Positions 1-8,785 of a stretch of DNA of 64,000 nt are shown here, in pieces. The notes under the pieces are model-generated. The model ran no database searches. It worked only from the letters and a program-made list of their open reading frames with translations, and was not told where the DNA came from. The position numbers were made by a program, and so were the translations under genes. The stretch is from Deltaproteobacteria bacterium. GTDB lineage: Bacteria > Myxococcota_A > Polyangia > Haliangiales > Haliangiaceae. Each line of letters begins with the position of its first letter. Within the stretch, counting starts at the first letter, position 1. The stretch spans positions 434,001-498,000 of the forward strand of contig JAHDIH010000001.1 of assembly GCA_020630875.1 (NCBI GenBank), written 5' to 3'.

Positions 1-359
1 TTCCAGATGGAACTCCCATTGAGATTGTAGGCACGGCTCGTACGATAGGAGTGATGGCAACAGGTCGTGCCACGCTTCATCTTGGTAAATTTACGCCGTA
101 CGTTTTTGCTGGCGTAGGAGCGGATATCAACATCGTTGACGATGAAACCGAATTTAATGGAATGATCATCGGTGGTAAGGATTCCAAAGTAGGATTGGCA
201 TTTGAGTTTGGCCCCGGTGCCAACTTCGAGCTTACAGAGAAACTCGCTATTGGAGCGCAAATCACAATACATCCAGCCATAAACCAGATTCTCGACCGAA
301 CAGGGTCTCCTAAACTCGGTTACGCGGGAGTTTCAGGCGGACTGTCCTACAGATTCTAA
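1..359 (+). CDS. Outer-membrane beta-barrel protein, C-terminal part
   Basis: The reading frame is open from the left edge (first full codon at base 3), so the gene begins outside the window and only about 118 C-terminal codons are present. The visible part alternates hydrophobic and polar residues, has glycine-rich turns (for example FVAGVGADI-like strands) and ends in LSYRF. A terminal Phe preceded by alternating aromatic residues is the typical last strand of outer-membrane barrels recognised by BamA. The TAA stop lies 50 bases before the next gene, which has its own signal peptide. Function is unknown; it may be a small OmpW/OmpX-like barrel, but the missing N-terminus prevents a family call. 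Confidence 0.7.
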   Translation, partial: PDGTPIEIVGTARTIGVMATGRATLHLGKFTPYVFAGVGADINIVDDETEFNGMIIGGKDSKVGLAFEFGPGANFELTEKLAIGAQITIHPAINQILDRTGSPKLGYAGVSGGLSYRF

Positions 360-409
360 TACTTTGGGTTTTGGCTCGCTATTTTCGCGCAAGATGCTAA
401 ATATAGAAC

Positions 410-2020
410 GTGATTCGTTTTGTATTACTGTTAGTTTTGACAGCTTGCGGGGGCAATGGGGCAGGTCTTGAGTTTGCAGCGTTAAGCGATACAGAAGCCA
501 TTGTCGGACAATCAATAGAAGTACCATTACTCGCTCCGGATGCTTCGGCTGGGGCTGAATATTCGGTTGATTCGAACATCTCAGATTTGGCCGAGCGCTC
601 TCGGATTGAAAAAAGGGCCACTGGTGCTGTATTTATCTGGACCCCGGCAGCTAGAGATGTTGGAAGGTGGCAGTTTACGTGGAGAGTTGCCGATGGCAGG
701 CGGGTTGGTTCGCAAGTCACTGAGTTTAGGGTTGTGACTACCACGGCCAGTGAGGGAACCCCACGTTTTGTAGCTCCCCTAGGGGCTGGCACCACACTAG
801 ATCTTCAAAGTGAAAGTTGTTTTGAAATCGATATTGATGTTCAAGATGATGATAGTGAACAAGTGGATTTTTCCATCAAAGGTCCCCCCATTGCAGGAGG
901 AGTACTCTCGTCGAGAGGAAGCCACCAGGCTCGCTATCGATGGTGTCCCACACCAGAGCAAGCTGCTCGCAAGTCGCAATATTGGATAAACTTTCAAGCT
1001 AAAGATGAAAAGCATGCTCCTGTGACAAAGTCTTTTCTTTTGGTCTTACGTCGTGGGCTTGAGGGGAGTTGTCCGGGGGAGGCGCCCTTGGTTGATTTTT
1101 CTCCTAGCGACAGAACTACCGTTCGAGCCATCGAGGTTGATATTGATGTTGTAGACGATCTGGGAGTTCAGCCTCCTGTGGTTTACTACGGGGTTGGCCA
1201 AGACCAAGGATTTGCTATCGACAAGTTGTTTCAGATTCCAACGGAGCTTTCTTCCGGCGATCCTTCCACTGGAGTATGGCGAGCGGAGATTCCTAATCCC
1301 AACGTGGATTTGCTGCCTGGAGATAGTGCGTCCGTGCACTTTTACGTTTCTGTTGAAGATAACGATGATGCCAGTGGCGATTGCGACCATCGAACCATCG
1401 CTGGTCCGTATGAATTCACGGTAGAAGTGCCCCTTGTTAGTGACGTTGCCGAGTCGTGCGAAAGCTGCCAGGCCGACGCTCAATGTGGAGGTGACACCGA
1501 TCGATGCATCTGGCTTCCCTTAGTCAACGGTTCTTTTTGTGCCGATTCGTGCAGCTCACAAAGTTGCGCAAGTGGCTACACTTGTCAGTTAGTAAGCAGT
1601 GTTGATGGCGCCTTCGACGAGCAGTGCTTACCAGATGATGAAACCTGTGCGGCACCTTGCATCGCAGACAGTTATGAAGACAACGATAGTATGGATGAAG
1701 CACCAATCATAGGCATTGAGTCGTTAGCCCTAACAAGCTGCCCCGCGGGAGCGACCAACGATGAGGACTGGTTTGCGATATCGGTACAGTCGGACTCGCA
1801 GATAAGTGTGCTTATTGATGGTAATGGTCAAGCTGACCTCGACTTGGAGCTTGTCGACCTCAACGGTAATTCCGTCCAACTTTCAGAATCGACAACGTCT
1901 TTTGAGTACGTGGACAGTTGCGTTCCTGCAGGCGACTATTTTATTCGCGTTTATTCGTTTTCCGTTGGTTACAGTGATTACGAATTGCTGACTGATATTG
2001 CGAGCGCCACATGCGACTAG
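410..2020 (+). CDS. Secreted lipoprotein with Ig-like, Cys-rich and PPC domains
   Basis: This 536-residue protein starts at GTG. It has a lipoprotein signal with lipobox LTAC and the acylated Cys at residue 13. Residues about 22-110 look like an Ig/He_PIG-type fold, with a FIWTPxxxDxGxW pattern and a following VADG. A second beta-sandwich stretch follows. Residues about 345-415 form a Cys-rich module with many CxxC-type spacings. Residues about 420-536 match the bacterial pre-peptidase C-terminal (PPC) domain, with a DSYEDNDS entry, DEDWF and a final DYFIRVYS strand. PPC domains usually ride on secreted proteases, but no catalytic domain is visible here. The last ten bases overlap the start of the next lipoprotein gene, so the two are probably co-translated. 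Exact role unknown. Confidence 0.8.
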   Translation: MIRFVLLLVLTACGGNGAGLEFAALSDTEAIVGQSIEVPLLAPDASAGAEYSVDSNISDLAERSRIEKRATGAVFIWTPAARDVGRWQFTWRVADGRRVGSQVTEFRVVTTTASEGTPRFVAPLGAGTTLDLQSESCFEIDIDVQDDDSEQVDFSIKGPPIAGGVLSSRGSHQARYRWCPTPEQAARKSQYWINFQAKDEKHAPVTKSFLLVLRRGLEGSCPGEAPLVDFSPSDRTTVRAIEVDIDVVDDLGVQPPVVYYGVGQDQGFAIDKLFQIPTELSSGDPSTGVWRAEIPNPNVDLLPGDSASVHFYVSVEDNDDASGDCDHRTIAGPYEFTVEVPLVSDVAESCESCQADAQCGGDTDRCIWLPLVNGSFCADSCSSQSCASGYTCQLVSSVDGAFDEQCLPDDETCAAPCIADSYEDNDSMDEAPIIGIESLALTSCPAGATNDEDWFAISVQSDSQISVLIDGNGQADLDLELVDLNGNSVQLSESTTSFEYVDSCVPAGDYFIRVYSFSVGYSDYELLTDIASATCD

Positions 2021-3867
2021 TAGCTCTGTTGGTTTGTGTTGTTTCTTGCTCGAGCGGGTCTAAGTCTGTTGTAAAAGACTCGGTGCTTGAGAAGCTGAGA
2101 GTTGATAGTTTTGGCCCGGAATCGATAGTTCCTGGAACGAAAGCGTTGGTAACAGGCGACGGGTTTGTGAGCGAAAGCTTTGGAAAGATGACACTGGTCA
2201 TAGAGGTGAGTGGCGAGGCCATCACTTTAGAACCTGAGTTTGTAACTCGCAATCAACTAGCAGCGGAGATCACCGAGCAAGTTGTAGAAAAGCTCGGAAA
2301 CTCAACGACGGTGTCGGTGAGGGTTATCGCAACAAGCTACCTTAACGGACTGGATTACGAGAGTGCAACGCGGCAAGTCGCCGTTGCCGCATCCACTACT
2401 ATCGTTCCGCGGATAGAGACTATCGAACTACAAGCCCTCACTTTTGTGGGAGACAATATCGCGGTATCTGGTCAAAACTTTCTGATATCGGATGGCGAAG
2501 GCCAGACCGAGGCGGTCGTCAGCGGCTGCATGCGGATTGGAACCCTTTGCGAGCAGGTTACGACAAGCATTCCACTTGTCCCGTCAAGCCGAAGCGTCGG
2601 AGTATTCGCCATTCCTCCCGAGCTAACGGGAATCTATGAAGGAGACTTCGAAGGAGAGATTTTCCTACGTAACCGTTCTTCCTACGGAGACACATCAGGT
2701 AGCAGCAAGTCACTCAATTTTTCGATGAGCGAAGCAATCTTCGGCGATGCAGACGGTAGCGCCGCGTCACTGGGGCAGTTCTGGAGTTTTAGTGGTGGTG
2801 GTTTTCTTCCGCAAAGCCCCAACAGCAGTACGGTAATAGAATTCCAAGGCACCGTTAACGGCGTAGCCGAGCAGCTGGTGCTTGTTCCGGAAGTCGCTAA
2901 TGGCAGGTCCGTTCGGTACTTGATAAACGAAAGCGATATCCTAGACAGCTTGGTCGATCTTCGTGGGGCCGGGGGCACGCTACAAGGTGATTTTCGCCTC
3001 GTGGTATCCTACAACAGTGAGCAAGTAGTCACTTCAAGCAAAAACGTCACCTTGATTGTATCGCCAATAAAGCAGGTCGTTTATTTAAATTTTACGCAAG
3101 GCTTTCACGAGAGCTTGCGTTATTTTGGCATCGATATCGCTGAACTAGAAATCCGGGAGTACGTTGCACAGGCGATGGTCCGGCACTATGAAGGGATCAA
3201 CGTCGACGTGAGAATTGCCCCCCCTTCCGATACGGCGCTGTACACTACTATAGAGATTACTGGTGCCGACCCTAATGGTCTTTCATTGCTCGGTCATGAT
3301 AACTCCCCTGGAAAAGACGTAGGGAATGAACGACTTTTTGACAACGTAGGTGGTGTCAACGCGCAAACGCAACAGGATGGGTTTCCTGGGTATGGTGGAA
3401 TATTCATTGAATCGCTACTCGGATTCTCGTTTCATCCTGGCAACCTGACAGAAACGCTCGACGGAGCTAACCCCTTATTTGATGAAATATTTGACGAATT
3501 CCGCACCTCCCGCGGAGGCCAAGAGTTGGAGACAATCCCGACAGAAATTTCCGTTGAAGGTTGCGCGTCGGCTAAGTCGCGAACGGAGAAAGCAACTTGC
3601 AGTATCGCGATGCTAGGAGAGCTAATTGCAGCCACCGCCAGCCACGAACTTGGGCATGCTTTGGGGCTTGCCCAACCGTTTGATTCAGGATTTCACAACG
3701 AAGGGGATGAACCGGGGCGAATTATGGACAGTGCTGGTAACAGGGACTTCATGGAGCGAATCGGTCTTGGGACCACACCAGTCTTTTGCGAGTCTGCGTT
3801 TACGTACCTCCGCGATATCTTACCTGGTGAAGCCGCTGAAACTATCGTCCGACCGCACTGTGATTGA
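2011..3867 (+). CDS. Lipoprotein with metzincin-like zinc protease domain
   Basis: This 618-residue protein has a lipobox (VVSC, Cys13) and starts at an ATG inside the end of the upstream gene. The N-terminal two thirds are beta-rich; residues about 35-120 resemble an IPT/TIG domain (GPESIVPGTKALVTGDGF). The C-terminal third carries the zinc motif H545-E-L-G-H549-A-L-G-L, followed about 20 residues later by a candidate Met-turn (IMDS). Metzincins normally have a third ligand six residues after the second His; here that position is Gln555 instead of His or Asp. A later His (in GFHNEG) could take over, or activity could be lost. The context suggests a surface or secreted protein acting with the preceding PPC-domain lipoprotein. 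Substrate unknown. Confidence 0.8.
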   Translation: MRLVALLVCVVSCSSGSKSVVKDSVLEKLRVDSFGPESIVPGTKALVTGDGFVSESFGKMTLVIEVSGEAITLEPEFVTRNQLAAEITEQVVEKLGNSTTVSVRVIATSYLNGLDYESATRQVAVAASTTIVPRIETIELQALTFVGDNIAVSGQNFLISDGEGQTEAVVSGCMRIGTLCEQVTTSIPLVPSSRSVGVFAIPPELTGIYEGDFEGEIFLRNRSSYGDTSGSSKSLNFSMSEAIFGDADGSAASLGQFWSFSGGGFLPQSPNSSTVIEFQGTVNGVAEQLVLVPEVANGRSVRYLINESDILDSLVDLRGAGGTLQGDFRLVVSYNSEQVVTSSKNVTLIVSPIKQVVYLNFTQGFHESLRYFGIDIAELEIREYVAQAMVRHYEGINVDVRIAPPSDTALYTTIEITGADPNGLSLLGHDNSPGKDVGNERLFDNVGGVNAQTQQDGFPGYGGIFIESLLGFSFHPGNLTETLDGANPLFDEIFDEFRTSRGGQELETIPTEISVEGCASAKSRTEKATCSIAMLGELIAATASHELGHALGLAQPFDSGFHNEGDEPGRIMDSAGNRDFMERIGLGTTPVFCESAFTYLRDILPGEAAETIVRPHCD

Positions 3868-3979
3868 AGTGACTTTTAGGCGCTGCAATCCGTCTCGTGG
3901 GGGAAGTGAGAAGTTGTCGTACATTTTCCTGCAAGGTAGGCAACTTTTGTGATATAAAAAACTGTATGGGGTTCACGCT

Positions 3980-5965
3980 ATGAGATTACAGCAGCTTATC
4001 AGCTCTGGTACTAGTGCGGTGGGGGAAGATTGGTTATACCGCTTGCGAAGCCGCAAGGTCATCATCCCCTTATTTGTCCTGTTCGTTTTACTCATGATAG
4101 CGGTGGTGACCCTCAAAGTGGTGGGACCGCGTTTGGTACGCTCGCATGTCCTTCCAAAGCTGGAAGCAAAGTGTCGGTGCACGCTCACCGTGGGAGAAAT
4201 TAATGTGGGGATTGGCTCGGTGGAGTTGGTGAACAGTGATGCCAACTTCGGGGAGTGGGGTAGCGCAAAGATCAGCGACATTACTGCTCACGTGTCGTTC
4301 CTGCAGCTGGTAACTGGTAATATTAAACTTTCGGAAATTGACGCGGGCCATATCGACCTGCAAGCCGATTCTGACTCGATGAGCGGTGGTAGCAGCACTC
4401 CCAAATTTCTTGGGGCTGGTAGTGGTGAAGAGTCGAAGCAAACCCCGGTCGTTCGAATCCGCCGGGTTCGCGTCTTCCATAACAACGGTAAGTATCCGGA
4501 GATCGAAGCCGCAGGTATCCTTGCGCAACGACGTGCCGACGATGTGATTGTCGGACAAGCCAGAGAAATAAAACGCGGAATGCACGTTGCCAGCGACGTG
4601 AGTGGTACGCTTTCCAAAAGAATTTCCAAGGAGTGGGAGTTTGATGTGGCTGGTGGGCTGACCCGAGGAGGAAAGTGGGGCGCGTCAGGTTGGATTTCTC
4701 CAGGATGGATTCTTCGGGGCGGAACCGTAACATTTCAAGATTTACCCCCTGCATCGCTTTGGGCACGAATTGATGACGTCTTTGGTTCTGAGTCGTCTGC
4801 AAAGTCGCTAAGTGGCGTGCTGCATGTTGATGGTCAAGCTCGTGAGTGGCTTGTGACCGGTGATATCGAAGCTCGTGGTGTCCGACTTTTTCACAAGTCG
4901 TTGGCTGCCGACCCCGTTCAAATCGAAGTCGCCAATGCTGAATTTTCCCTGAAGAGAAACGGCAACGAACTTACTTTAGAGAGGGCCAATGTACAAAGCA
5001 AAGAACTTGAGTTTGATGCGGTAGGAACAGTCGTCTACGGTAGCGAACAAGTGAACAAAGGGCAGCTGTCCGTCACCCTACCAAAGACGAAGTGCCAGGA
5101 TGTCATCGACTCTCTCCCTACCGGGCTTGCTCCTGCGATGAGAGGTTTCAAATTGGACGGCGAGTTAGATGGCTCTCTGTCTCTTTCTTTTTCTCGCGAC
5201 GATATTGAAAATGCAAAGCTTCGTGGAGGAGTAAGTATCGATAATTGTCAGATCGTTTCTGCTCCTGCGCACGCAAGTAAAGAAACGCTGTTTAGCGGGT
5301 TCGAATACAAACCGTACAAAAGCGAGCGAACCATCAAGATGAGCAAAGACGAAGAAAGCTATACTTCTTTTCGTCGGATCTCTTCGAATTTCAGAAATGC
5401 GGTACAGACCACGGAGGATCCTAACTTCTTGAAGCACAACGGTTTCCCACGAAACTTGGATCATGCTCTGATGGAAAACATTAAGAGAGGTAAGTTTGCT
5501 TACGGTGGGTCAACGATTACCATGCAGCTCGCACGTATGCTGTTTCTGGGGAGAGAGAAGACCATTGCGCGGAAAGTTCAAGAGCTTTATTTCACCTGGT
5601 ACCTTGAGAGAACTCTAAACAAGCGAGAGATTATGGAGCTTTACGCCAATACCATTGAAGTCGGCCCAGAGATGTTTGGACTTCACGAAGCGAGTAAGCA
5701 TTACTTCGGTAGGTCGCCAAGTAACTTGTCGCTAAATCAAGCGATATTCATCGCGACACTTCTGCCAAACCCGGTAAGACGTCATAAGCAGTTTTGCGAC
5801 CGAAAGATTTCGAAATGGACTGAAGGAAAGATCGAGCGAGTGATCGATCGCATGTACGACTCCGAAATGATAGACGACTTGCAACATGAAGAAGCGATTG
5901 ATCAGTCTATTTACTTTAGGCGAGGTAAAGAGGATGAAAAATGTTCCGTCCATACTGCTAAGTAG
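3980..5965 (+). CDS. AsmA-like / GT51 peptidoglycan glycosyltransferase fusion
   Basis: This 661-residue protein has one N-terminal membrane anchor (about residues 28-50). A long AsmA/DUF748-like beta-rich periplasmic region follows to about residue 440, and then a monofunctional GT51 transglycosylase domain. The GT51 motifs are clear: E479-D-P-N-F-xx-H-x-G, GGSTITMQ at about 509-516, and R531-K-V-Q-E535, which carry both catalytic glutamates of the family. There is no transpeptidase domain. Such enzymes polymerise lipid II into glycan strands on the outer face of the inner membrane. AsmA-type domains are associated with envelope lipid transport, so the fusion may couple wall synthesis to outer-membrane growth; that is inference. 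The end overlaps the next gene, an L,D-transpeptidase, by 32 bases, suggesting a cell-wall operon. Confidence 0.85.
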   Translation: MRLQQLISSGTSAVGEDWLYRLRSRKVIIPLFVLFVLLMIAVVTLKVVGPRLVRSHVLPKLEAKCRCTLTVGEINVGIGSVELVNSDANFGEWGSAKISDITAHVSFLQLVTGNIKLSEIDAGHIDLQADSDSMSGGSSTPKFLGAGSGEESKQTPVVRIRRVRVFHNNGKYPEIEAAGILAQRRADDVIVGQAREIKRGMHVASDVSGTLSKRISKEWEFDVAGGLTRGGKWGASGWISPGWILRGGTVTFQDLPPASLWARIDDVFGSESSAKSLSGVLHVDGQAREWLVTGDIEARGVRLFHKSLAADPVQIEVANAEFSLKRNGNELTLERANVQSKELEFDAVGTVVYGSEQVNKGQLSVTLPKTKCQDVIDSLPTGLAPAMRGFKLDGELDGSLSLSFSRDDIENAKLRGGVSIDNCQIVSAPAHASKETLFSGFEYKPYKSERTIKMSKDEESYTSFRRISSNFRNAVQTTEDPNFLKHNGFPRNLDHALMENIKRGKFAYGGSTITMQLARMLFLGREKTIARKVQELYFTWYLERTLNKREIMELYANTIEVGPEMFGLHEASKHYFGRSPSNLSLNQAIFIATLLPNPVRRHKQFCDRKISKWTEGKIERVIDRMYDSEMIDDLQHEEAIDQSIYFRRGKEDEKCSVHTAK

Positions 5966-7445
5966 TATCTTTGTATTTGGATGCAGCGCGCGTGAAGTAG
6001 CGCCAAAAGCTCCTGAAGAAGTGGACCTCGATCCAGCGCCGAGTAGTGGAGCCGTTGTGGTTCCAGAAGTTACTCCCAAGGAGCCAGTGGAGCCCCTAGC
6101 AGAACCGTCAAAGGTTGTGGTGGCAGAAGAGCCGCCCAAGGTTGTGGTAGCAGCTCCACCAACACCTGAAGAGGAGAAGGAGCATCCGACGGTAGTTCGT
6201 GACGACCAACCGCTGTCGGAGAAAGATTTCAACTCCATTCTCATCAAGAAAAGCTCATGGGTCAGAGTTTGGCCTGCGCCGGATGCACCACCCTTGGGGA
6301 CGATCTCAAAGGGAACTCGAATAGCCTACAAGTCTCATGTTAAGAACGAGACTTGCCCACGCCCTTGGCTAGAAGTGTCTCCTCGGGGATGGGTTTGTGA
6401 GCGATACCAATTTAGTAGGCTGAAACCTACTGGGCCGAAAAGACGTGCTCCTCGCGCACTTCCGGGGGAATACGGACTGTCACGAGGCGGTTCTACGTTT
6501 TATCCTAACAAGAGGTCTGCGGAAGCTAGAGAGAAAGGCCGAAGTTCGGCTGGTGATATGTTCAAAAGAATAGGCTCTTTCACCGCGACGGATGGAACCT
6601 ACTTTTGGAGAACCCAGAGAGGCGAGCTTATCTCTGAAGAGCAAGTGCGAAAGCTCGGCGGTAGTAAGTTTGAAGGAGGATGGCTTGGAGTTGTCGAGGG
6701 GACTCACTCTGCTTTCGTCGTAGGACGGAACCCGCGTAAAAAGGTGCCTTACTTCAATAGCGCTGAGACCTCGCGAGCGGGAGGAAAGCTTAAGCTGAGA
6801 GAGATGGTAAAAATTTCTGAAGCCGATTGGCAAAGCAGAGGCGAGCGAGTGCGTTTAGCTTCCGGGCGCTACGTCGAAACTAAAAACATTAGACTGATTG
6901 AGATTATTTCTCCTCCGGTTGGCGCGACTGGCAAATGGGTTGACGTCAATTTAGACACCCAAGTGGTAGTTATCTATGACGGCCCCGTGGCACGATACGC
7001 GACTTTGGCTTCCACGGGGAAGGGGAAAGACGCCACTCCTACGGGACTCTATCGGGTGACAAGGAAGAAGCCTCATACGACAATGGTCAGCGATCGCTCA
7101 AAAAGTCAAACCTACAGTGTGTCGGTGCCTTGGGCCGTTTATTTCCACGAAGGCTACGCTTTTCACTCGGCATACTGGCACAACAAATTTGGCCAGAAGC
7201 GCAGCCATGGTTGTATCAATTTGGCACCCAAAGACGCTTTGCTCTTGTATCAGGAGTTAGGCCCTGGAGTTCCTGTCGGATGGCATTCCGCTTACAGTCA
7301 CGATACTCGCCCTGGAGCGTTTGTAAACATTCGTGAACCATCGAAGGCGTTAGCCCCGGTAGTACCTGCTCAGGGAGCCGCTGACGCCCCTGCTGCGACT
7401 GTACCGGCCGCCTCACCAACTCCAGCCGTAGTACCAAGCAACTAG
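5934..7445 (+). CDS. L,D-transpeptidase (YkuD) lipoprotein
   Basis: I chose the ATG at 5934 because it begins a good lipoprotein signal (SIFVFGC) and has GAGG eight bases upstream; a longer frame from 5886 would add 16 residues before the signal. The mature protein has a Pro/Glu/Val-rich linker to about residue 85, an SH3-like segment (SSWVRVWPAP to GWVCERY), a middle region of unknown fold, and a C-terminal YkuD domain. The catalytic signature is complete: a His about 18 residues upstream and S424-H-G-C427-I-N-L. YkuD enzymes form 3-3 crosslinks in peptidoglycan or attach proteins such as Lpp or barrels to the wall. Overlap with the GT51 gene supports a joint role. The tail is Pro/Ala-rich and probably disordered. 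Confidence 0.88.
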   Translation: MKNVPSILLSSIFVFGCSAREVAPKAPEEVDLDPAPSSGAVVVPEVTPKEPVEPLAEPSKVVVAEEPPKVVVAAPPTPEEEKEHPTVVRDDQPLSEKDFNSILIKKSSWVRVWPAPDAPPLGTISKGTRIAYKSHVKNETCPRPWLEVSPRGWVCERYQFSRLKPTGPKRRAPRALPGEYGLSRGGSTFYPNKRSAEAREKGRSSAGDMFKRIGSFTATDGTYFWRTQRGELISEEQVRKLGGSKFEGGWLGVVEGTHSAFVVGRNPRKKVPYFNSAETSRAGGKLKLREMVKISEADWQSRGERVRLASGRYVETKNIRLIEIISPPVGATGKWVDVNLDTQVVVIYDGPVARYATLASTGKGKDATPTGLYRVTRKKPHTTMVSDRSKSQTYSVSVPWAVYFHEGYAFHSAYWHNKFGQKRSHGCINLAPKDALLLYQELGPGVPVGWHSAYSHDTRPGAFVNIREPSKALAPVVPAQGAADAPAATVPAASPTPAVVPSN

Positions 7446-7502
7446 CGACAACTTTGAGAATTAACCCTTGCTCGATCGCAAACTGCAAGCTATCTAGCAC
7501 TG

Positions 7503-7673
7503 ATGGTATCGTTCGTATTTGGTGTGCTGCTACCAATAGCAGTCCTTCTTGTCTATCAATTCGTAGGCTCTACCGAAGCTTTCTATACAATTCTCGGTGC
7601 GTTATCTGTGGGAGTCTGCCTCATTCTTTTTGAAATTGTGACGGAGCAAAAACATAAGCGAACCACCCAATGA
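7503..7673 (+). CDS. Small two-helix membrane protein
   Basis: A 56-codon frame begins with ATG and reads MVSFVFGVLLPIAVLLVY, then a short polar turn (QFVGSTEAFYT) and a second hydrophobic stretch (ILGALSVGVCLILF), ending in a Lys/His/Arg-rich tail. This is the pattern of a helical hairpin with both ends in the cytoplasm. It sits 57 bases after the L,D-transpeptidase gene and 37 bases before the dipeptidase-like gene on the same strand. No clear Shine-Dalgarno sequence precedes the ATG. I do not recognise a family. The composition makes it a likely gene, but it could be a chance hydrophobic frame. Confidence 0.5.
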   Translation: MVSFVFGVLLPIAVLLVYQFVGSTEAFYTILGALSVGVCLILFEIVTEQKHKRTTQ

Positions 7674-7710
7674 TTGAAAAATGACTTCCTGAGTGGGAAA
7701 GTATCGGCAA

Positions 7711-8733
7711 ATGGCTAGCGATATTTCCAACGAAGCTAGGGCCGCCATGCGGCAGAGCGATACTTTTGATCTTCACATTGATACTTTTATCCCCATGAGA
7801 CTTTGGGGCTACAACGTAACAAAGGAACATGGCTTAGGACTTTTGAGGGGACGATTTGGAGGTCATCTCGATTTACCGAGGATGAAAGCCGCAGGTCTCG
7901 ATAGTGCCATGTGGTCGGTGACTACCAATCCTTTTAGATCTTCCAAAGGACGACAGAAGACCGTTGAAAAAAACTTTGTTGCACTTCGCGAGAAACTGGA
8001 GCAGGGCGGTGTAGTAATTGCCAACAATTATGAGAGTTACATGGCTGCGAAAAGGAATGGCAACCATGCGGCATTGCTTTCGATACAAGGGGGAAACGCG
8101 CTCGACGCACTTACGACTGATGGTACGCTGCCAGATCCTGACCTTATTAGAGTTACGCTTGTTCATCTCACTGATTCGAAAGTTGGAAAATCCTCGAGTC
8201 CGTTTCAGCTGAGAAAGCAACCCGAAGCTCTCACCGACGTTGGTAGGAACTTAGTAAAGCGTCTTAACGACGAACGAGTATTCGTTGACCTTGCTCACAT
8301 CTCCAAACAGGGGTTTTGGCAGGCGTTAGAAGTCCATGATAAGACGCAGCCATTTTTGGTCACTCACACAGGAGTTGATGGGGTGAAAAAGCACTGGCGA
8401 AATTTAGATGATAAGCAAATCAGAGCGGTCGCAGCTAGTGGTGGAACGATAGGAATAATTTTTTCCTCACTGTTTCTACGTCCCAAAGGTCGGAAGAATA
8501 CCGCAGAGATTGTCGTCGACCACATGCAACATATTATCGACGTTGTAGGCGAAGATTTTGTTTCTCTGGGGAGTGATTACGATGGGGCAATTACTCCCCC
8601 TAAAGGACTACGTTCTGGTGACTCCTATCCGTTGCTTGTACAAATCATGCTTGAACGAGGATGGAAAGAAGGACGCATCGAAAAAGTCCTGGGAGGAAAT
8701 TTCTTGCGGTGCCTTCGTGAGCTCAGGGGGTAA
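7711..8733 (+). CDS. Membrane dipeptidase-like protein (peptidase family M19)
   Basis: This 340-residue protein matches the renal dipeptidase family along its whole length. Visible family marks are HxD near the N-terminus (FDLH-I-D), DLAHIS, VTHTG, GSDYDG and the C-terminal GGNFLRCLRE. These correspond to the metal-binding and substrate-binding segments of the TIM-barrel enzyme, which hydrolyses dipeptides, often with D-amino acids. One position deviates: the bridging metal ligand Glu of the EGG motif is Gln126 here (SIQGG). Activity may therefore be altered or lost. There is no signal peptide, so the protein should be cytoplasmic. The start could also be the GTG at 7693. Proximity to cell-wall genes suggests processing of muropeptide-derived dipeptides, but that is inference. 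Confidence 0.85.
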   Translation: MASDISNEARAAMRQSDTFDLHIDTFIPMRLWGYNVTKEHGLGLLRGRFGGHLDLPRMKAAGLDSAMWSVTTNPFRSSKGRQKTVEKNFVALREKLEQGGVVIANNYESYMAAKRNGNHAALLSIQGGNALDALTTDGTLPDPDLIRVTLVHLTDSKVGKSSSPFQLRKQPEALTDVGRNLVKRLNDERVFVDLAHISKQGFWQALEVHDKTQPFLVTHTGVDGVKKHWRNLDDKQIRAVAASGGTIGIIFSSLFLRPKGRKNTAEIVVDHMQHIIDVVGEDFVSLGSDYDGAITPPKGLRSGDSYPLLVQIMLERGWKEGRIEKVLGGNFLRCLRELRG

Positions 8734-8752
8734 CGAATACCGTGCTTGCGCG

Positions 8753-8781
8753 CCGAGAGATTTAAGATTGACTTCTCTCGG
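8753..8781. terminator. Hairpin between convergent genes
   Basis: CCGAGAGA and TCTCTCGG form a perfect 8-bp stem with a 13-base loop between the ends of two convergent genes. There is no strong T-run on either side, so termination efficiency is uncertain. Confidence 0.4.
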
Positions 8782-8785
8782 TGGT

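Noticed and set aside
4451..4460. GTTCGAATCC, similar to a tRNA T-loop
   Set aside because: It lies inside the GT51 fusion gene, and the surrounding bases do not fold into acceptor, D or anticodon arms.
4323..4802. Minus-strand frames opposite the AsmA/GT51 gene
   Set aside because: The plus-strand protein has clear domains through this region; the antisense translation is rich in Arg, His and Trp with no domain pattern.
5886..5933. Earlier start for the L,D-transpeptidase
   Set aside because: It would put 16 residues before the lipoprotein signal and lies deeper inside the GT51 gene; GAGG is correctly spaced for ATG 5934.
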